Source of the DNA: Phylloscopus collybita
Lineage: Eukaryota; Chordata; Aves; Passeriformes; Phylloscopidae
DNA: 64,000 nucleotides
Assembly: GCA_027886175.1 (NCBI GenBank)
Contig: JAJNNQ010000004.1
Location: 1,240,001-1,304,000, forward strand
Direction of reading: 5' to 3'
The notes under the pieces are model-generated. The model made no database searches. It was not told where the DNA came from and worked only from the letters and a program-made list of their open reading frames with translations. Every line of letters starts with the position of its first letter. Position 1 is the stretch's first letter. Shown piece by piece: positions 37,871 to 51,601 of the stretch. The translations under genes and the position numbers were made by a program.

Positions 37871-40380
37871 AGTTTGCTATTCCATAAGCATGCTTTATTT
37901 CTACTTACTAACATATTTTATATAACACCAATATTATGAAAACATGAATTACTATCTATTACAAGCATCAACTTGGCTTTTGCCTTTTTATTCTTTGTAT
38001 AAACAGATATATTTCTTGCATTTCTCACTGGATTAGTTTCACATATATCTTGAGACCCCACAACTGTTATATATTTTTTAGTTTTAGAGAGACATAGTTT
38101 ATAAGAGATGGCACAGGTTTGTTACTTACAGCAACATTGTAGTACTTTTCTCTAAATATTTTCTCTAAACATTTTTACTTTCTTTCAATATTGGTTTCCT
38201 CAAAAAGACCCCCAACATTCCACATCCCAAATCTAATCACAATGGAACTGGAATACTTCAGATTAAACCAGAAATGTAATGCTTCTAACTATTATAATAT
38301 TATGCATGTTACAGCTGAAATCTAAAATGAATTAGAAGTAAAGCTAATAAAAAAAGACGGCTTTCTTTTTTTACAGAGCTGAAGTTTTCCTGAACCTGGA
38401 TTCTGCTTGAAAGAAACTATTTTGGGAAGTCTGAACAAAAACAACTTGATGCAATGGAATTACTTTCTTTCTAGATTTCATATTTATAAACAAAGGTGTC
38501 TTTTTTTTAATGTGTAGACTAAAGCAGCCCAAGAGGAGGAACCAGAAATCTGAAACTTGGAATGGATATAATCCATCAGACCCAATGGAAAGAAAATCCA
38601 GTTTGGTTTAGCCAAATTATACAGAGTTAAATTGCATACCTTGACTGTGTGTGTAATAGCTGAGACATTACTAAGAATCCTGGGTGTCATTTGGTGTCCA
38701 GCAGATGGACTGGATGTTGAACTAATGCATAAGGAAAAACTGTACCAGGGGCAGCAGCACAACAGTAAAGGTAGTCCTTTTTTTCATTTGCTATGTGGAG
38801 AATGTGTGAATAGGTATTATTGTCTTGAAGACTGGCTTTCAGTTGTACCTCATTGGCATGAAGTGACAGAGATAAGAGCTGGGTCAGTGAGCCTCTGCAC
38901 TCCCCACTTTGCTGTCCTATTGTTCTGCCAGTAAATTTGAGCACTTGCCTATCAGCATTGTTTTGTCAGCACTGCTGGGCCTATGTCAGAGTTACATCAG
39001 TGAATAACCTACCTAACAGCCTCGTTAAAGATCAATACTATTGTGAATCATCTTGTGTCATGCTTCTATTTAGCCCTTCTACCTTAGTGCCCTGGCATGG
39101 GGTACTGCACCTAGTTTGAGGGGCCGGTCTGAATTCCTTTTATCTGTTGGGAATCTTTATTTGATTTGATTTATGAATTAATCAAGCTTTGCCATGATTA
39201 AGCTAGACAATCAAGCATGTGCTTTAATTTGGAAGCATGTGAGTGATCCTATTGAAGTGAGAGTTAACATGTACTTAAATACCTGCCTAGACAGGGGTTG
39301 TAATTAAAGATCTAGAATGATATCATGCAGTGACTTCTGAATTCGTGACTGATACTAGAATTGCATCAGATTGCAAATTCATCTAGACTTAGAATGCAAT
39401 TATGTACTGCCACATCTCTAGGAGAGCTCTTATTTTAAACCTGAATGTGATCCTTCCACTTCTTTCCATTCTACAGAGAAATAAGAGCTGTTCAATGTAG
39501 TGCTCATTTGAACTCACTAAAGTGTCACAAGTAGACTGCCTGTGCGTCTTCTAGCACGCTACAGACTTTTTGACAGAACTGTTTGTATTTGTAATGACTT
39601 CTCCACCTTTGCCTCATGCCAAAGAAGGAAAAATTATTAAAGATTATTTGTTCAAACAGAAGGAATTCGTCAAAATGAGTTTGAGCTATTCTGTGAGGAT
39701 GTTAGATTTGCCACATTATCCTAATGTAAATAAAACTTAATATTCAAAGTTCACCCTATTTTGGAGTAGCAGAAGCACATCATTAAAAAAATTTCTGACA
39801 TGTCAGTAAGTAATGAATTACCATGCAGTGCATCACTGTATAGATAAAACAAGCAACTCCCATCTGGTATATAATGCGTGGCACATGGAAGATGATACAT
39901 AGAATGAGACAAGGAATAGCTCCTTAGGGGATAGGACACTTCAAGCCTAATCCTGAGGTGGGGTAAGAGGCATATGTCTCCACTGAAAGAACTGGAGCTC
40001 AACTGATTTACAGTTTGGTTGCCAACTCTTCCTCATTAGTGAAGAGAGATTATGTTCTCTCTACCTTAATAGAGAGAGAGAGAATAAAATGTACCTTTTT
40101 CTCTCCACCTTAATAAATTTACTTCATTGGTGGTGGTAAGATTTCTTCACTGCTAGCCATCTACTCCTAAGGATCATCTTTCCAATTAGACTGGCACTCT
40201 CCCATTCTGCTCCCCAGGCTTCTGTGCTGAAACTTGACAGGCCTTTAACTGGGAATGCATTTTGACAGTGTTTTCCAGGGGGTGGTCCTCAACAACTTGT
40301 CAGAGAACTACAGAAAATCACTACCTATTCAGAAAGTTTAAATTTACCTAGAGAGATCTGTACTTTCAATGGAGAAATAG
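37871..40380. other. AT-rich intergenic DNA, no gene seen
   Basis: Two and a half kilobases in which I see no supported feature. Confidence 0.45.
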
Positions 40381-40735
40381 AGAGACTTCAAATTGATAAG
40401 AGTTTAATGCCAGAGTCCTAGTGATGTGATGCAGTTTGAATGAGATGCCAGAAATGCATGGCAGGAGGATGGGAAACAAGCATAATCCAACCCAGGAGAG
40501 GTCCAGATTGGTGTAATGAGAAATTGTACCACCATGAGCACAGCCAACAAGTGGAGTAAGCTGCTCAGAGAAGCTGTAGTCCCCATCCTTGAGAATTTCA
40601 GAACGTAACTAGACAACAACTGAGCACCCTGGTCTGATCCCATGGAGACCCTGTATGAGAAGGAGTTTGGACTAGAGATCACCTGTAGTCCCTTCTAATC
40701 CAAATTATCCCGTGACCCTCATTGGGATTCCTTTC
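40381..40735 (+). mobile_element. CR1 LINE 3' tail, degraded, plus strand
   Basis: The segment reads as a much mutated CR1 tail: an AAGTGGAGTAAGCTGCTCAGAGAAGCTGTAG stretch in place of the conserved lone-GAACAGG sentence (about 40550), then GACTAGAGATCACCTGTAGTCCCTTCTAATCC near 40670. High divergence implies age. Confidence 0.6.
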
Positions 40736-41010
40736 ATGCTGTTTTTAACATTCTGATGATATTGTGTTCAAAAACACAGTTAATAAAACAGATATATAAA
40801 TAAATATATATACATATTTTATCTATTAACAAGAGCACACTAGTACAGGCCTTTCAGCTCCTTGGTTGCTCTGACCTCAACAGTAGATCTTGCTGAACCA
40901 TTTCTTATTTTAGCTTTATTAGGTTATTTTAGCCTGACTGCTAGAGGCATTGGAGCTGAATCTGAGATACACTGTGGGTGCCTGTTGTGCCCAGTTTCCA
41001 TATTTGAACA

Positions 41011-41106
41011 AAAAAACCCCAACAAAAACAACCAAACAACAACAACAACAACAAAAACCAAAAACAAACAAACAAACAAAACCCCAAAAAACAAAACAAA
41101 AAAAGA
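41011..41106 (+). repeat. A/C-rich simple repeat (AAC, CAAA)
   Basis: Mixed runs of AAC and CAAA units. The ORF through it is a low-complexity artefact. Confidence 0.85.
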
Positions 41107-41326
41107 GATACAGATACTATTTAATGTAAAGTTTATTTAAATAAATAAAAAATTAAGACCGCAAATGGAAACCATTGATTTGACATGTCCTAGCACCCCC
41201 TGCAAGTTACAGTAATTAGCTGCAAGCAAGCACTAAGTTAGTAGGTACACTTTTCAGTGGATGTTCTTTCTTTAACAAAAATCACAATTAAATGCAGGAC
41301 ATATGCTATTGTTGTGTATGTGGTTT

Positions 41327-41360
41327 CTCTGAGAGGGCATTTACTCTGAGAGGGCATTTA
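41327..41360 (+). repeat. 17-bp perfect tandem duplication
   Basis: CTCTGAGAGGGCATTTA occurs twice back to back. Confidence 0.9.
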
Positions 41361-44300
41361 TCAATGGGTGTTTTTGTCCCAGTCATGGGGTTATTCTAGT
41401 GCAATGGAAGACACCCAGATAAACAACTGTTTGTAAAGTTGTGGCTCTAGGCAGTGCCAGCCCACAAGAGAATTTTCGAACCTGCCTGTATAGTCCAAGA
41501 CAAGTGAGCAGTGGCAGCCAGAAGGGTTACCAGAGTTCACCAAAGGCCTGCAGAAAGCATGGATTACTCAATTGTCACAGAGCTTCGGCTGCCAAATGAA
41601 CAGGAGCACACTGTAGAATAAACAGCTGTTATCTGCATTTAGGGAATGCCTTCCAAGTGAGATGGAAGGTGCTCTGCATTACAGGATTATCTGGCTGTTC
41701 ATCCTGTCATGTGAAACAGCCATCCTCCAGTTGTTATAAAACATGGGCTGTCAACATAGGGGCCCAGGATGGTTCCATAAAGTCACAGGCACCATTTCTC
41801 TGGTTTTATAGAAGAAGGTAGAGGTCTTACTCAAAACACTTATTCATTTAGGTCACATAGCATTTGGGTTCACAGACATAGGTGTTGTTTGGAAGAAATT
41901 TAAGCTTTCTAATTCTAACCAGATCAAATTTGTAAGGTTGTACGCAAAATTTCTGTTGCTCTCTACTCTGAAATTTTCTTGCTATTTATGGCTAGAATAA
42001 TCACAGAGATTGGGATTCTGACATGGTTTCTATCCCCTTCTTGACCCTATCCTAATACAAACAATACATGATGGGTGTTCCTGGGAATAAACAACACTAC
42101 ATCAAACTTGATGGGAAGTAACAGTTTACCAAAGTTGATAACAAATATTTGACTTTTGGCTCAGATATGCAGTTAGTGTGTACTTGAATAGCTTCTTTGG
42201 TCCTGCATGTTTTCATTACTAATTTTTGTGGGGGTGGAGCATGATCAATGGAAGCAGAGCAGATAATGATGAAACTATGGCATCCACAAAAGCATCAACA
42301 TGACTCACCCACATATCTTTATCTATAGTTATTATACATGTTTGTTGCTCTAAACGTATCCTCCTTGGCCCTTACTTTTATTCTCCATGTTGTCCTATAC
42401 TATTTCTTTCTTTGAGAAGAGACCAGGAGAAAATTAAAATTTAGATGTTGTCTTGAGTTTAAATTTTCAGTTGGATGAAAAACATCTAACACATGAGATT
42501 TTAGCTAACTCCTGGCAGTTTGACTGTCTTCAGTGAATGACTCTTTCTGACTTACTCTGAGGCAGGAAAGGCACAAACCTTTCCCACTTTTCTGTAATTT
42601 AACACTTCAGTAACCAAAACTCAGCAGATTTTACCACTTCCTCTTTTACTGGCACATGTCCTTCCACAGGTCACACCATGCAACCCTGCAAGCTCTGTTG
42701 CTTTCCATCAAGCAAAGGAGAATACTTCCTTATTCTGTCATTTCCAATTCCTAATGCTTTCCACAGGTAACCCACTGTGAATAGATTGGTACAACTCCTG
42801 CTGCATACTCTTGTTACAGATAAAGAAAGCCCTCTGCCTAAGTACCTATTACTACACCATAATCTTTGTACTGCTGTTGACTTAAAAGGCAGATTAATTC
42901 TAGAGTGACTTGGGCCATTTTTTCCTACTCATTCTCTTTTTTTTTTTTTTGGTTGATCATGCTCTGAACAGGACATTTGACTCAAGAACTCCAAAGGTTC
43001 CTTTCAATTTGAATTATTCTGTTATTCTGTGATTAAGAGATGTCATTGAAAGAGGTCATCACATTTCAAGATAATATTTTTTTTATACTTCCACTGCGTA
43101 GTTGTATATAATCCCTAACATAAGTAAAAGAGTGTGATGGCAAGCAAGGAATTCAGAATGGTTTGTCCTGAATTATAGTATCACGGGTTGATCAGCTGTT
43201 ATTTATTAATGTGAAGTTTTCAGTGTTTTCCACGGTGTCTACTGTGGAAAAACGTTTCTTGTGGAACTATTTAGGGGTCCCTGACAGTTCCAATTCTCAT
43301 ATCACTTGAGCTTAGAAGATTGACAGATTCTTACTGCCTTTGAAGCTTTGCATTTGCCAAGGGAGAATATTTCATTTTCGTACACCTTTTGCTGATGGTA
43401 TAACCACAGGGAGATGAAGCACATTTTATCTCATGGCACAGCTAGTTGCTATTTTTAGGTGCTAAATCATTTATTTGGAGTTATATTCCCCTGTAATTAT
43501 AGGCAATAAGGACACAACTGACATTTTTAAAAGGGCAAGATCCCAAGTCTAATCGAAAGTGGTGGTGAGGCTTTTACATGAGATCACTAATCCTCTGGAA
43601 GTGCCTTAACTCACATTGTTTCTGCTAAAAAGGGAAACCTAGGATCAATTTAATGCAGATGACTAGCCAGTAAGTGAAGAAAACCCTTTCTCAAAGCTAT
43701 TCTCCTTTTGGAAAAACTTATTTAAGATTAAAGTAATGCAAGTACCAAATCAAACTCATGTCATCAGGTTAACACCAGTACTGGGTGGGAATAAAAAAAT
43801 CTCTCCAGCATCAAGCTATTCCATGAATACAGCATATAAATCCCAGGAAGGAATTCAGGGAAGAATCTAGTGACTCCAAAATACTGACTACAGTATTTTA
43901 CCAAAGGCAGTCAAATAAGGAAACCAAAATAAATTATGCATCTGAACTGCTGCATTACAGTAACCATAAAGCCTTCTGGTAAGTTGTATGGTCTCCTACA
44001 AGTTTCCTCACTAGTTTTTTCTGTAGTTCAGGCCATCACTGATGACAACTGAAGTTTGACAGCTCTTAGATGGCAGTTTATAGCTCAATGGTTTTTACTT
44101 TTTCAGAGAGTAGAGAGCATGGTTTATTGAGTACCTATATGAAGCTGTTTAGGACTGTAGTGTTCTCCTCTTTATGGATTTTTTTAATATTCCTTAGATG
44201 TGCATAGGAAAAGTTATATTTTTGTACCTTCTGCATCTCTGATGGAAATTTAGAAACCAAAAGAGGTTGCCAAGGAGGCTGTGCTCATGGTCCTCCATGG

Positions 44301-46330
44301 CAGCAGTTTGGCTCCAGTTATCATGAGGTGTTTTCAGTTTGTCAGTGTCACCACCTCTGCACAGAATAAAGCCTTCAATCCCTCCTTGGTCTGAATACAA
44401 AAATACAGAATTTAGCTTTCCGACAAAGGTCACTCCTTTTCCTTCAGTCTCCTGTGATTATATCCTACTTGACATGTTACTGGCCTGGGGAAAGCTCACC
44501 CACAAACTGGCAAAAGAAGGAGACAGCAAAGATCCATCTGCTCAACACTTAAGTTTCAAAATGCAAAAGCAGTATAAATATAGGCAGATAGCACAATTCT
44601 CTTACTGAAAAGGAGCTGAATCTACACTTGAGGAAGTCAGGAATTTGCTTAATATTACTTTTGGTCTGCAATCTTCCTATTCACTTTCTTCAGGTTTAAC
44701 AAGAGGCAGACATATTTATTTGTTGATGCTGCAGTTTCCAGTTTCTGAGATAGTAATTCTGAAGGTCTAGAAATGCCACTCGAGCCCTTATCCTTGATCT
44801 TCAATACCTCTAGCTTGTGTACCTGTCCCATAACCCTCAGTAGTGCTCCAGAGCTCCTGGGTAGCAGACTGGCCTGTCACAAGCCATTTTCAAGTCAGCA
44901 GAGTCAACATCTGCACAACTGAAACATCTGCACCCTTCTCCCCTTCCTCGCTGGGGACATGTAAATATTAAGTCGGTCTGCTTTTTTGAAGTGTGTGAAC
45001 ATACAGGCAGATGGTACTATTCTCCTTTCCATCTAGACTACTCTGCAGCCTCTATATGTAGTAACTTAGACTGCAAATGAATCAGTTCATCTTTCAAGAT
45101 GCATCCTAGGAGAAATAAGCAGATGGGTAGCCAGTGGTTTAGTATTAGCTGGATTTTGTTAAGGAATTAGACTTAAACTGTGCAAAGATTAATTAGGAGT
45201 TGCATTACCCTGCACATTTTTTTAACCTCATATCACACTGTGGAGCTGTAGGATGGAGAAATAGATGAAATAGATAGAAATACAATGATCTGCATGAAGG
45301 TCAAGAGTACAATATCAGTGAAAAGCCCATGCAAAAGATGAACAATTCTGACATGGTAATCTACAGGAACTGGGAGGTGGTTTTGAGACACAGAGGGTTT
45401 TTAAAATATTTTCTGGATTTGTTTTTACCTCCATTTATATATTTACAATACTGCATCAGAAAGAGAGTTATTTTAAAAAATCTGTCTCACTAAACATGTC
45501 AGACTTCAGAGATGCTCTTCCTTTCTCTCCATTTTGGGGTTCAAATAGGGAAAAGCAAATCAAAACCAGAACAGACATCTCCTGAGTACACTTACTAAAA
45601 TGAAAATGAAGTTCAAGTAATAATAATGTGGAAAGTGAAAAATATTGTTGGGCTTTGCATTTGTAAGGTAAATGCTAACAAATCAGAGAATCCATAGCAA
45701 GAGTGCATGATGATTACCTGGATGGAAAAACCACATTTCAGATCATGATCTATACATTTTCAAAAACTTCTAGAAATAATTGAAATCTGGCACAGTTCTG
45801 GCAGAAACCTAAAGATCAGTGGTACCATGAGAAATTCTATTATGTGGGGAAGGAAATGGAAAATGAACTAGCAAGGCTGAACGTTATTGTCTCCTTAACT
45901 ACTTTTTGAAAAGTTCGTCAGATACGCAGGAGTCATGTTATATTTTTCAGATAACATTTTATGTTAGATCTTTCCTTTTCAAGACTCTATGCAAGATGCA
46001 CATGTTGGAGACTTTGTTATGTTCATCTAAGTCTTGAACATTGTAAAAAAATGCTTGTAAGTGTACTTAGGAAACAAAAGATTCAAAAGTGCTGAAATCA
46101 AGGCATGCCAGTAACTAATTATTTTAATTATTGTGGCTAAAAGTTGACCAAGGATGGGTTATCTCCTTGTGCTTGTTTATGTTGAATTGAGCTGGTTGTC
46201 CAAATAGATGTAAAATGTGATGCTGACCCCTTTAGAGCCTATTTCTTGAATCAAAAGAATTAGTTCCAGAAGTAGCACAATTCATAAATCCTAATTTCTT
46301 GAGATTTACATCTTATAGTTGCTTGATTTA

Positions 46331-46370
46331 TTTTTTGTTTGTTTGTTTTTGTTTGTTTGTTTGTTTTTGT
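46331..46370 (+). repeat. (GTTT)n simple repeat
   Basis: About eight GTTT units with small interruptions. Confidence 0.85.
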
Positions 46371-48050
46371 TATATCAAAGCTATTTTGTCAACTCACTCC
46401 TTACTAGACACCAGGTAACAGACCACAGAGTGAGTTTTTCTGGTTAGTTAAGTATGGCTCTCCAGTGGATAGGCAAGCAGCAGAATCTCTGTCCCATGCG
46501 CATCTTTTGCTGGTGTTTTGTGCAGCCTTTTCATTAGAGAGAATGCTGAAAACTGAGAGTCACTCTGCCAGCCATTCTCTTGTTTTTATAAAATGTGAAG
46601 CAAAACTCTGTCTTCATGATTTCATTCTCTGTCAAATTTGACTGGAATTGGGTCATGGGTTCAGAAGTTTTTAAAGAAAACATTTCTGCAGCAGAAGACT
46701 GTTAAAACTCTGTTTCCCATAGGACACCACCAGGATATATAGACAGATACATATGGACAAAAGGGTTTTGTACTCTGAAGTGGGATACTTGGCATTTGGG
46801 CACACTTCCAGCTTCAGCTCGTAATTTCACTTGCTTTCCAGGGCTCCATCTTTACCTTGATCTGTCCTTGTAAACTCAGCAGTGTGCTCTGGACTTGAGT
46901 GCTGTTAAAAACCACCTGTCCTGTCTCCACCACTTTGCACACCTGCCTTCAGTCTCTGGTCAGAATTCTGCTCCTGCTTCCAAGAAGGAAAACTCTTGCA
47001 AATTTTTGGTATCTGTGGGTATATAAAATAACTTCAAGCAAAACAGGTGCACCAGACTCAGTCTGCAGGCAGCCTCCTTATGAAGTTGTCATTGTGCTCA
47101 CACAGCAGGTGTGCTGTCAGAGATATTGAGCAAGAATACAAGGGCAAGGAAGGACATCTTGACAGTATTTGGTTGTGAGGAGATTCCACATATATTTTAA
47201 GTGGATGATATATTTTTAGCCCACACGTGAATGAATATTTACACCCTCAAAATTTTTATATTTTTAATTTGTTTCTTAGTTCAGGTGAAATAGATGATGT
47301 AGCTGGGAGAAAGTCTATGTTGAAAAAGGAGCTACTGGCCTCTTTTACAGGTAGTTGCCAGGAACTCCTCATCAGTATTTGTACAACTCACCATTCCTGT
47401 CTCCTGCTCCTCATAAACATGGATAATGATGGGTACAGCACATATCTTACTGGAATTCCTATGGAGAGCAATTAAAACTTTGAAGATGTAAATGTTTAAC
47501 ATTGTTTATAGTCCTCTGGGAAACAGGAAATGCCTGAAATTACGTAAGATCTCTAGATATTAATAACTCCATGTAAGCATCTGCTTCTCTTTTTAATTTC
47601 TTGGCAGTACCTTGCACAGAGGTACTTATCAGAGCATAAGGCTCTGATTCTGAGTGGTAGTCAATGGGGACTGCCTGATTATAAAAGACACCAAGTGATA
47701 ATCTGAACTGTTGGCATTTGTTGTGTATCCATAGCCAGGGCTGTAGTTCCCTGTGTCTCTGGCATTTTTCTCACAGTATGGGAATAGGGACAAGGACTCT
47801 TTCTCTGGACATTGTGTTTGTTATTTCCTTATTTTACCCTCTAAGGAAAAATAAATATAATCCAGAACAAGTATGCATTTTCTATCAAGGGAGAACATCA
47901 AAAGGCAGCAGCAAAATGAGCATTTTTCTGTAGTTCTCACAACAAAGGAAAGGATATGCTGATGTTTGTCTGATTGATGGACCATTGTCACAGGGAGAGG
48001 CATTAAAAATATGATACAAAAACTGGAGGAATTGGTGGATGTTTGCCAGG

Positions 48051-48146
48051 ACTAGATGAAGTTTATTTGGGACTTCTTACAGAATCAAGGAGTAAAATAC
48101 TAGATGAAGTTTATTTGGGACTTCTTACAGAATCAAGGAGTAAAAT
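48051..48146 (+). repeat. 48-bp perfect tandem duplication
   Basis: The 48 bases from 48051 to 48098 are repeated exactly at 48099-48146, followed by two more matching bases. No mismatch is seen, so the duplication is recent, or it is an assembly artefact. Confidence 0.95.
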
Positions 48147-48714
48147 ACCTACACTGGTAACAAAATTTATGCTCTTTATATTGTTCAGAAGAGCTGCTTG
48201 GCTGGAGAATCACCCATGTTAAATTGTTTTTCTAAGAAAAACTGCATGAAGGAAATACTCTGAAGCAAGCCATTAGAGGTAGAATTACATAACATTGTGA
48301 TGTCAATGGTATAACAGGGGTTGAAACAGTCCTACCTTTTTAAATCCTACTTCTGAAATTAAATTTTTAGATAAACTAGTGGAGCAGATTCTTGGCTGCT
48401 AGGTTCCCAACCAGTATAAAAGAGCAGAGTCCCCTGACTTCTGTGATGTGAGGCCAAGCTACATAGGCTAGGGGATGAAACAAACAATTCTTGACAAAGA
48501 AGTAAAGTTTTCTAAATATTTCTAAATTTTAAGGGCCTTGTTAGAAGCAATTAAGTAAGCCTGAAGTTCAGAGTCAGAGGAAGCCTTGAGAAAGATTCAA
48601 CATTGGTTACTAATTAGAAAATAAAGGTCACTCTCTCATTCAAGCAGCAAACCCTGCTGAAAACACAGATTTAAGGTAACTTGTACTAGGGGAGACTAGG
48701 AAAATTCTAGGAGA

Positions 48715-48764
48715 GATATGATATGATATGATATGATATGATATGATATGATATGATATGATAT
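48715..48764 (+). repeat. (ATATG)n microsatellite
   Basis: About ten units of the pentamer ATATG, ending in ATATATATG. Confidence 0.9.
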
Positions 48765-49967
48765 ATATGATATTACTTTCCCTTCTTAATGTTGTCTGCA
48801 CACTCCTGCAATTTTCTCTTGTGCTGACACAAGCAATGACACAGACTTTATGAACTGTCTTGGCTCATTATAAAAAGAGACGACTACTCCAGCAGCAAAT
48901 CCCAAATACAAATGGAGCAGTCAAGCTCTGACTAAGGCTAGAAGGAAAGTGACCACAAGCAGCAGTAAAGGTAACCTACACATTACCACTGGTAAGAGGA
49001 AATGGGATGGTTCTCAGAAGAAACCTTCTGTGAAGACATCTTTTATTGGTGCAAAGTGGGAGAGAAGTGATGTGGGCAATTTTCTTCAAGAGTCACATTT
49101 GGATATCTTGTGAATTCCTTCACAAGATACCTAGCTGAGATCTACCAACTTGTAAGACACAAGTTAAGCTGTGCATGAGTACTAGAGGTGCCAATAGCCA
49201 CCTTTTCCTTTGCTTTGAAAGACCCTGGATTTCCTTGTCGGTTTGTAGATCCAATCTGCTTCAGGACTGCAGTTTATTATGTATTTATGGCTTGTAGTAT
49301 TAGCAATAATCAGAATATGGCCACAGTCAATCCCAAACAGATCATAGCCCTATTTAACTGCTATATGCAGGACCCATCATAAGTACACAGTTCTGACCAC
49401 ACAAATCCCAACTCTCATGCACAAATGGAGAAAGTCCAACTTGTATTCTAAACAAAGTTTTCACAACATACATGTCCTGCAAGTCAATACCAAGCCCTTC
49501 ATACTGGTTTTTGAATGTAAATCATTCAATGGCAAGCAGATGCTTATGTTCAAAGAGAGGCTGACTCAGACCTGCTTATTGATCAGCAGGCAAGCAAGAA
49601 ACAAATATCACTGCTGATCATTTTATTTGTGAGATGAGAATTTTGCAAGAGCTGAAACAATTACAGACAGTGCTGTCATTCTCCAAATACCTTGGTAAAA
49701 CCAGCAACTGTCACAGGTTGAAAGCTCCATCCTTTTCTAGGCACTGAAAGATTGGCCCAGTAGCCAACAGGGACATAGCACTGCCTGCTTCTGTTGTGCC
49801 TCATGCCCTGAGTCATACTGTTTACAGTAAAATAATTAACCAAGAAACGAGGTGTCTTCTTCCTGGGGTTGTTCTACCTTTCAGGATCAGAAGTCCCTTC
49901 ATTGTAATAAACATATTGTTCAAAATCTCAGTTCTCTCACCTTAAGTTCTTCCTCAGAATAGTAAGC

Positions 49968-50499
49968 TGTGGGTGTGGACAAAGCCCCGGTGGCCCTGCC
50001 CTGGAGAGCAGCCTGAAAGGGATTGCACAATCTCTTTCCAGAGCCCTTAAGATAAGGGAAAGCTTTTGGTCACGGCGACCTTTTGGATAAACCCAGAAGC
50101 CCCTTCGAGATTTTATGCAGATCTGTCTTAAACGATTGGCTTTGTACCCTTTCCATCCCCCTTTGGTGTCCTATAAAACCCCTGGGTTTCCCTGCTCTCC
50201 CAGGGAGTGCTGTCGTCCTGGCTCCCTTCGCTGGACCCTCATAATAAACTACCTTCTGCGGAATTTGCCAGACGAAGTCTCCCTCTCTCTCTCTCCCGGG
50301 CCGGTCAACAGAGAAGAAACCTCGCAGGAGCAGGGCTGGAATCACTGAGCTGAATCACTGAGCTGAAATCACTGCCTGCTCTCTGCCGAGGCCTTCTCTC
50401 CAGCTGACAGGGCTGCGCTGACCCCCCAGGGTGTCTTTAACGAGATACTCTCGGGGTGCCTCAGAGCCCTCTGCGAACCCCAGCACCAGCTGGACTTTA
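49968..50499 (+). mobile_element. Solo LTR, family A copy 2, plus strand
   Basis: A 532-bp element with a perfect 6-bp target duplication GTAAGC (49962-49967 and 50500-50505). It starts TGTGGG, has a TATA box (CCTATAAAACC, about 50170), an AATAAAC signal (about 50243), a CT-rich block after it, an internal direct repeat ATCACTGAGCTGA, and ends GGACTTTA. It is the inverted relative of the LTR at 20239-20783. No internal retroviral sequence follows, so it is a solo LTR formed by recombination between two LTRs. Confidence 0.88.
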
Positions 50500-50505
50500 G
50501 TAAGC

Positions 50506-50965
50506 ACCTAACTTTTTGTGTTTTCCTGGAAAATTGAGAGTTGACAACATTATCAAAGCTGAGGAAAAGGAAATTGATTCCATGACCAATTAGAAATTAC
50601 CTGAATTTTTAAATTAGTTTTCAAAAGCCCTGCAGTGATAGCTTAACAATTTTTTCCCTTTCTTAGCTTCACCACTGTGTGTTCATGATGTATATAGAAC
50701 AATGAGTAAAACTCTAGTGCCCATGACCTGAAGCTGAAAAAATTAACAGAAGCAGTCTGATTTCCAGATGTGAGTATGTACATTTCCAAAGGAGGATAGT
50801 GACAGCTACATGTAATCATCAGCTCTGGAAACCTACCCTACATACAGAGTCTTAAAAATACTTTATATTTTCTGTGTATTTATGTCTTGATACTTAAATG
50901 TGCGAATCAGATATGTTTATGCAACTTTTAGTGCCTTTAAATACAGTTTTTGGCCACTAGCTCCT
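50506..50965. other. AT-rich spacer between two LTR elements
   Basis: Unique sequence of about 460 bases. No feature seen. Confidence 0.5.
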
Positions 50966-50971
50966 CTCTGC

Positions 50972-51249
50972 AGTCATGAGATAGGGATTTGTACAGAAGC
51001 TCACGGGATGTACGGGCAGTTAAGGACCCCTCCACCTGTTACACGCGTTATGATTATAGTGCAGTCTCCGCAGCTGTGCCGTCAGCACGCTGCGTGCATG
51101 TAAGAGCTGTGCGCGCAATTAATAAATGCATTTTGCAGTCCACTGCATCAGTGCTTGCTAGCGACTTGCCCAGCAGGTCTTGTGTAGCAAGTGAGTAGAC
51201 CGCCGTGTTCCTTCCAGACTGGGTCCCGCTGCACCCCCAAACCGCAACA
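50972..51249 (+). repeat. 5' LTR of the small provirus
   Basis: Starts at 50972, where the expected T of the TG terminus is A (the 3' LTR has TG), and ends ACA at 51249. It contains TTAATAAATG, a polyadenylation signal, at about 51118-51127. Compared with the 3' LTR it lacks five bases in the CCACCTCT region. Confidence 0.85.
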
Positions 51250-51252
51250 TAA

Positions 51253-51270
51253 TGGTGCCAAAACCCGGGA
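51253..51270 (+). other. Primer binding site, tRNA-Phe-like
   Basis: TGGTGCCAAAACCCGGGA, three bases after the LTR, matches the complement of the tRNA-Phe 3' end in 17 of 18 positions as I know that tRNA. The one difference is an A for G at position 8. Confidence 0.7.
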
Positions 51271-51421
51271 AAAGGGTGACTCAGCGCTGCCGACGCTCGA
51301 CCGCTCCCCCACACACGAGTTCGAGCAGCGAGCCGTTGGGTCTCACGCCAGACGGAGAGGAACGGCTAGAGCGGCTGGTTCGACTTCAGCGAGGGAGGAC
51401 GCTCCCAGTACCGCCCAGAGG

Positions 51422-51601
51422 ATGGACATGCTGGAGCAGGTTGTAACTCAGCTTTATAATCAGTGGCGCATTAGCTGCAAGGCTAAGCATTTCCGGGTTG
51501 TAGTCGTCCAACTAATGAAATCAGGGGTTATTGAAAGTCCCATTAATATACTTCATACTGAATGTTGGGACAAGTGCGCAAAGGCACGCGTGGCGTTTTA
51601 G
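51422..51601 (+). pseudogene. gag: Gag matrix-like fragment of the small provirus
   Basis: An ATG at 51422 opens 59 codons ending in TAG at 51599. The pattern, a helix followed by LMKSGVIESPINIL and a conserved W about ten residues later, resembles the start of the alpharetrovirus-type matrix domain, the membrane-binding N-terminal part of Gag. The match is judged by eye only. Downstream the frame is lost: apparent coding continues in other frames with a PPPY motif at 52000-52011. It is best read as the truncated head of a gag gene whose capsid and pol parts have been deleted. It cannot make a complete Gag. Confidence 0.5.

Larger units (their letters stand above)
40736..49961. other. AT-rich intergenic DNA, no gene seen
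   Basis: Nine kilobases with no recognisable exon. It holds an A/C-rich simple repeat (41011-41106), a 17-bp tandem duplication (41327-41360), a hairpin with 8-bp arms (43226-43251), a GTTT array (46331-46370), a perfect 48-bp tandem duplication (48051-48146) and an ATGAT array (48715-48764). Confidence 0.5.
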
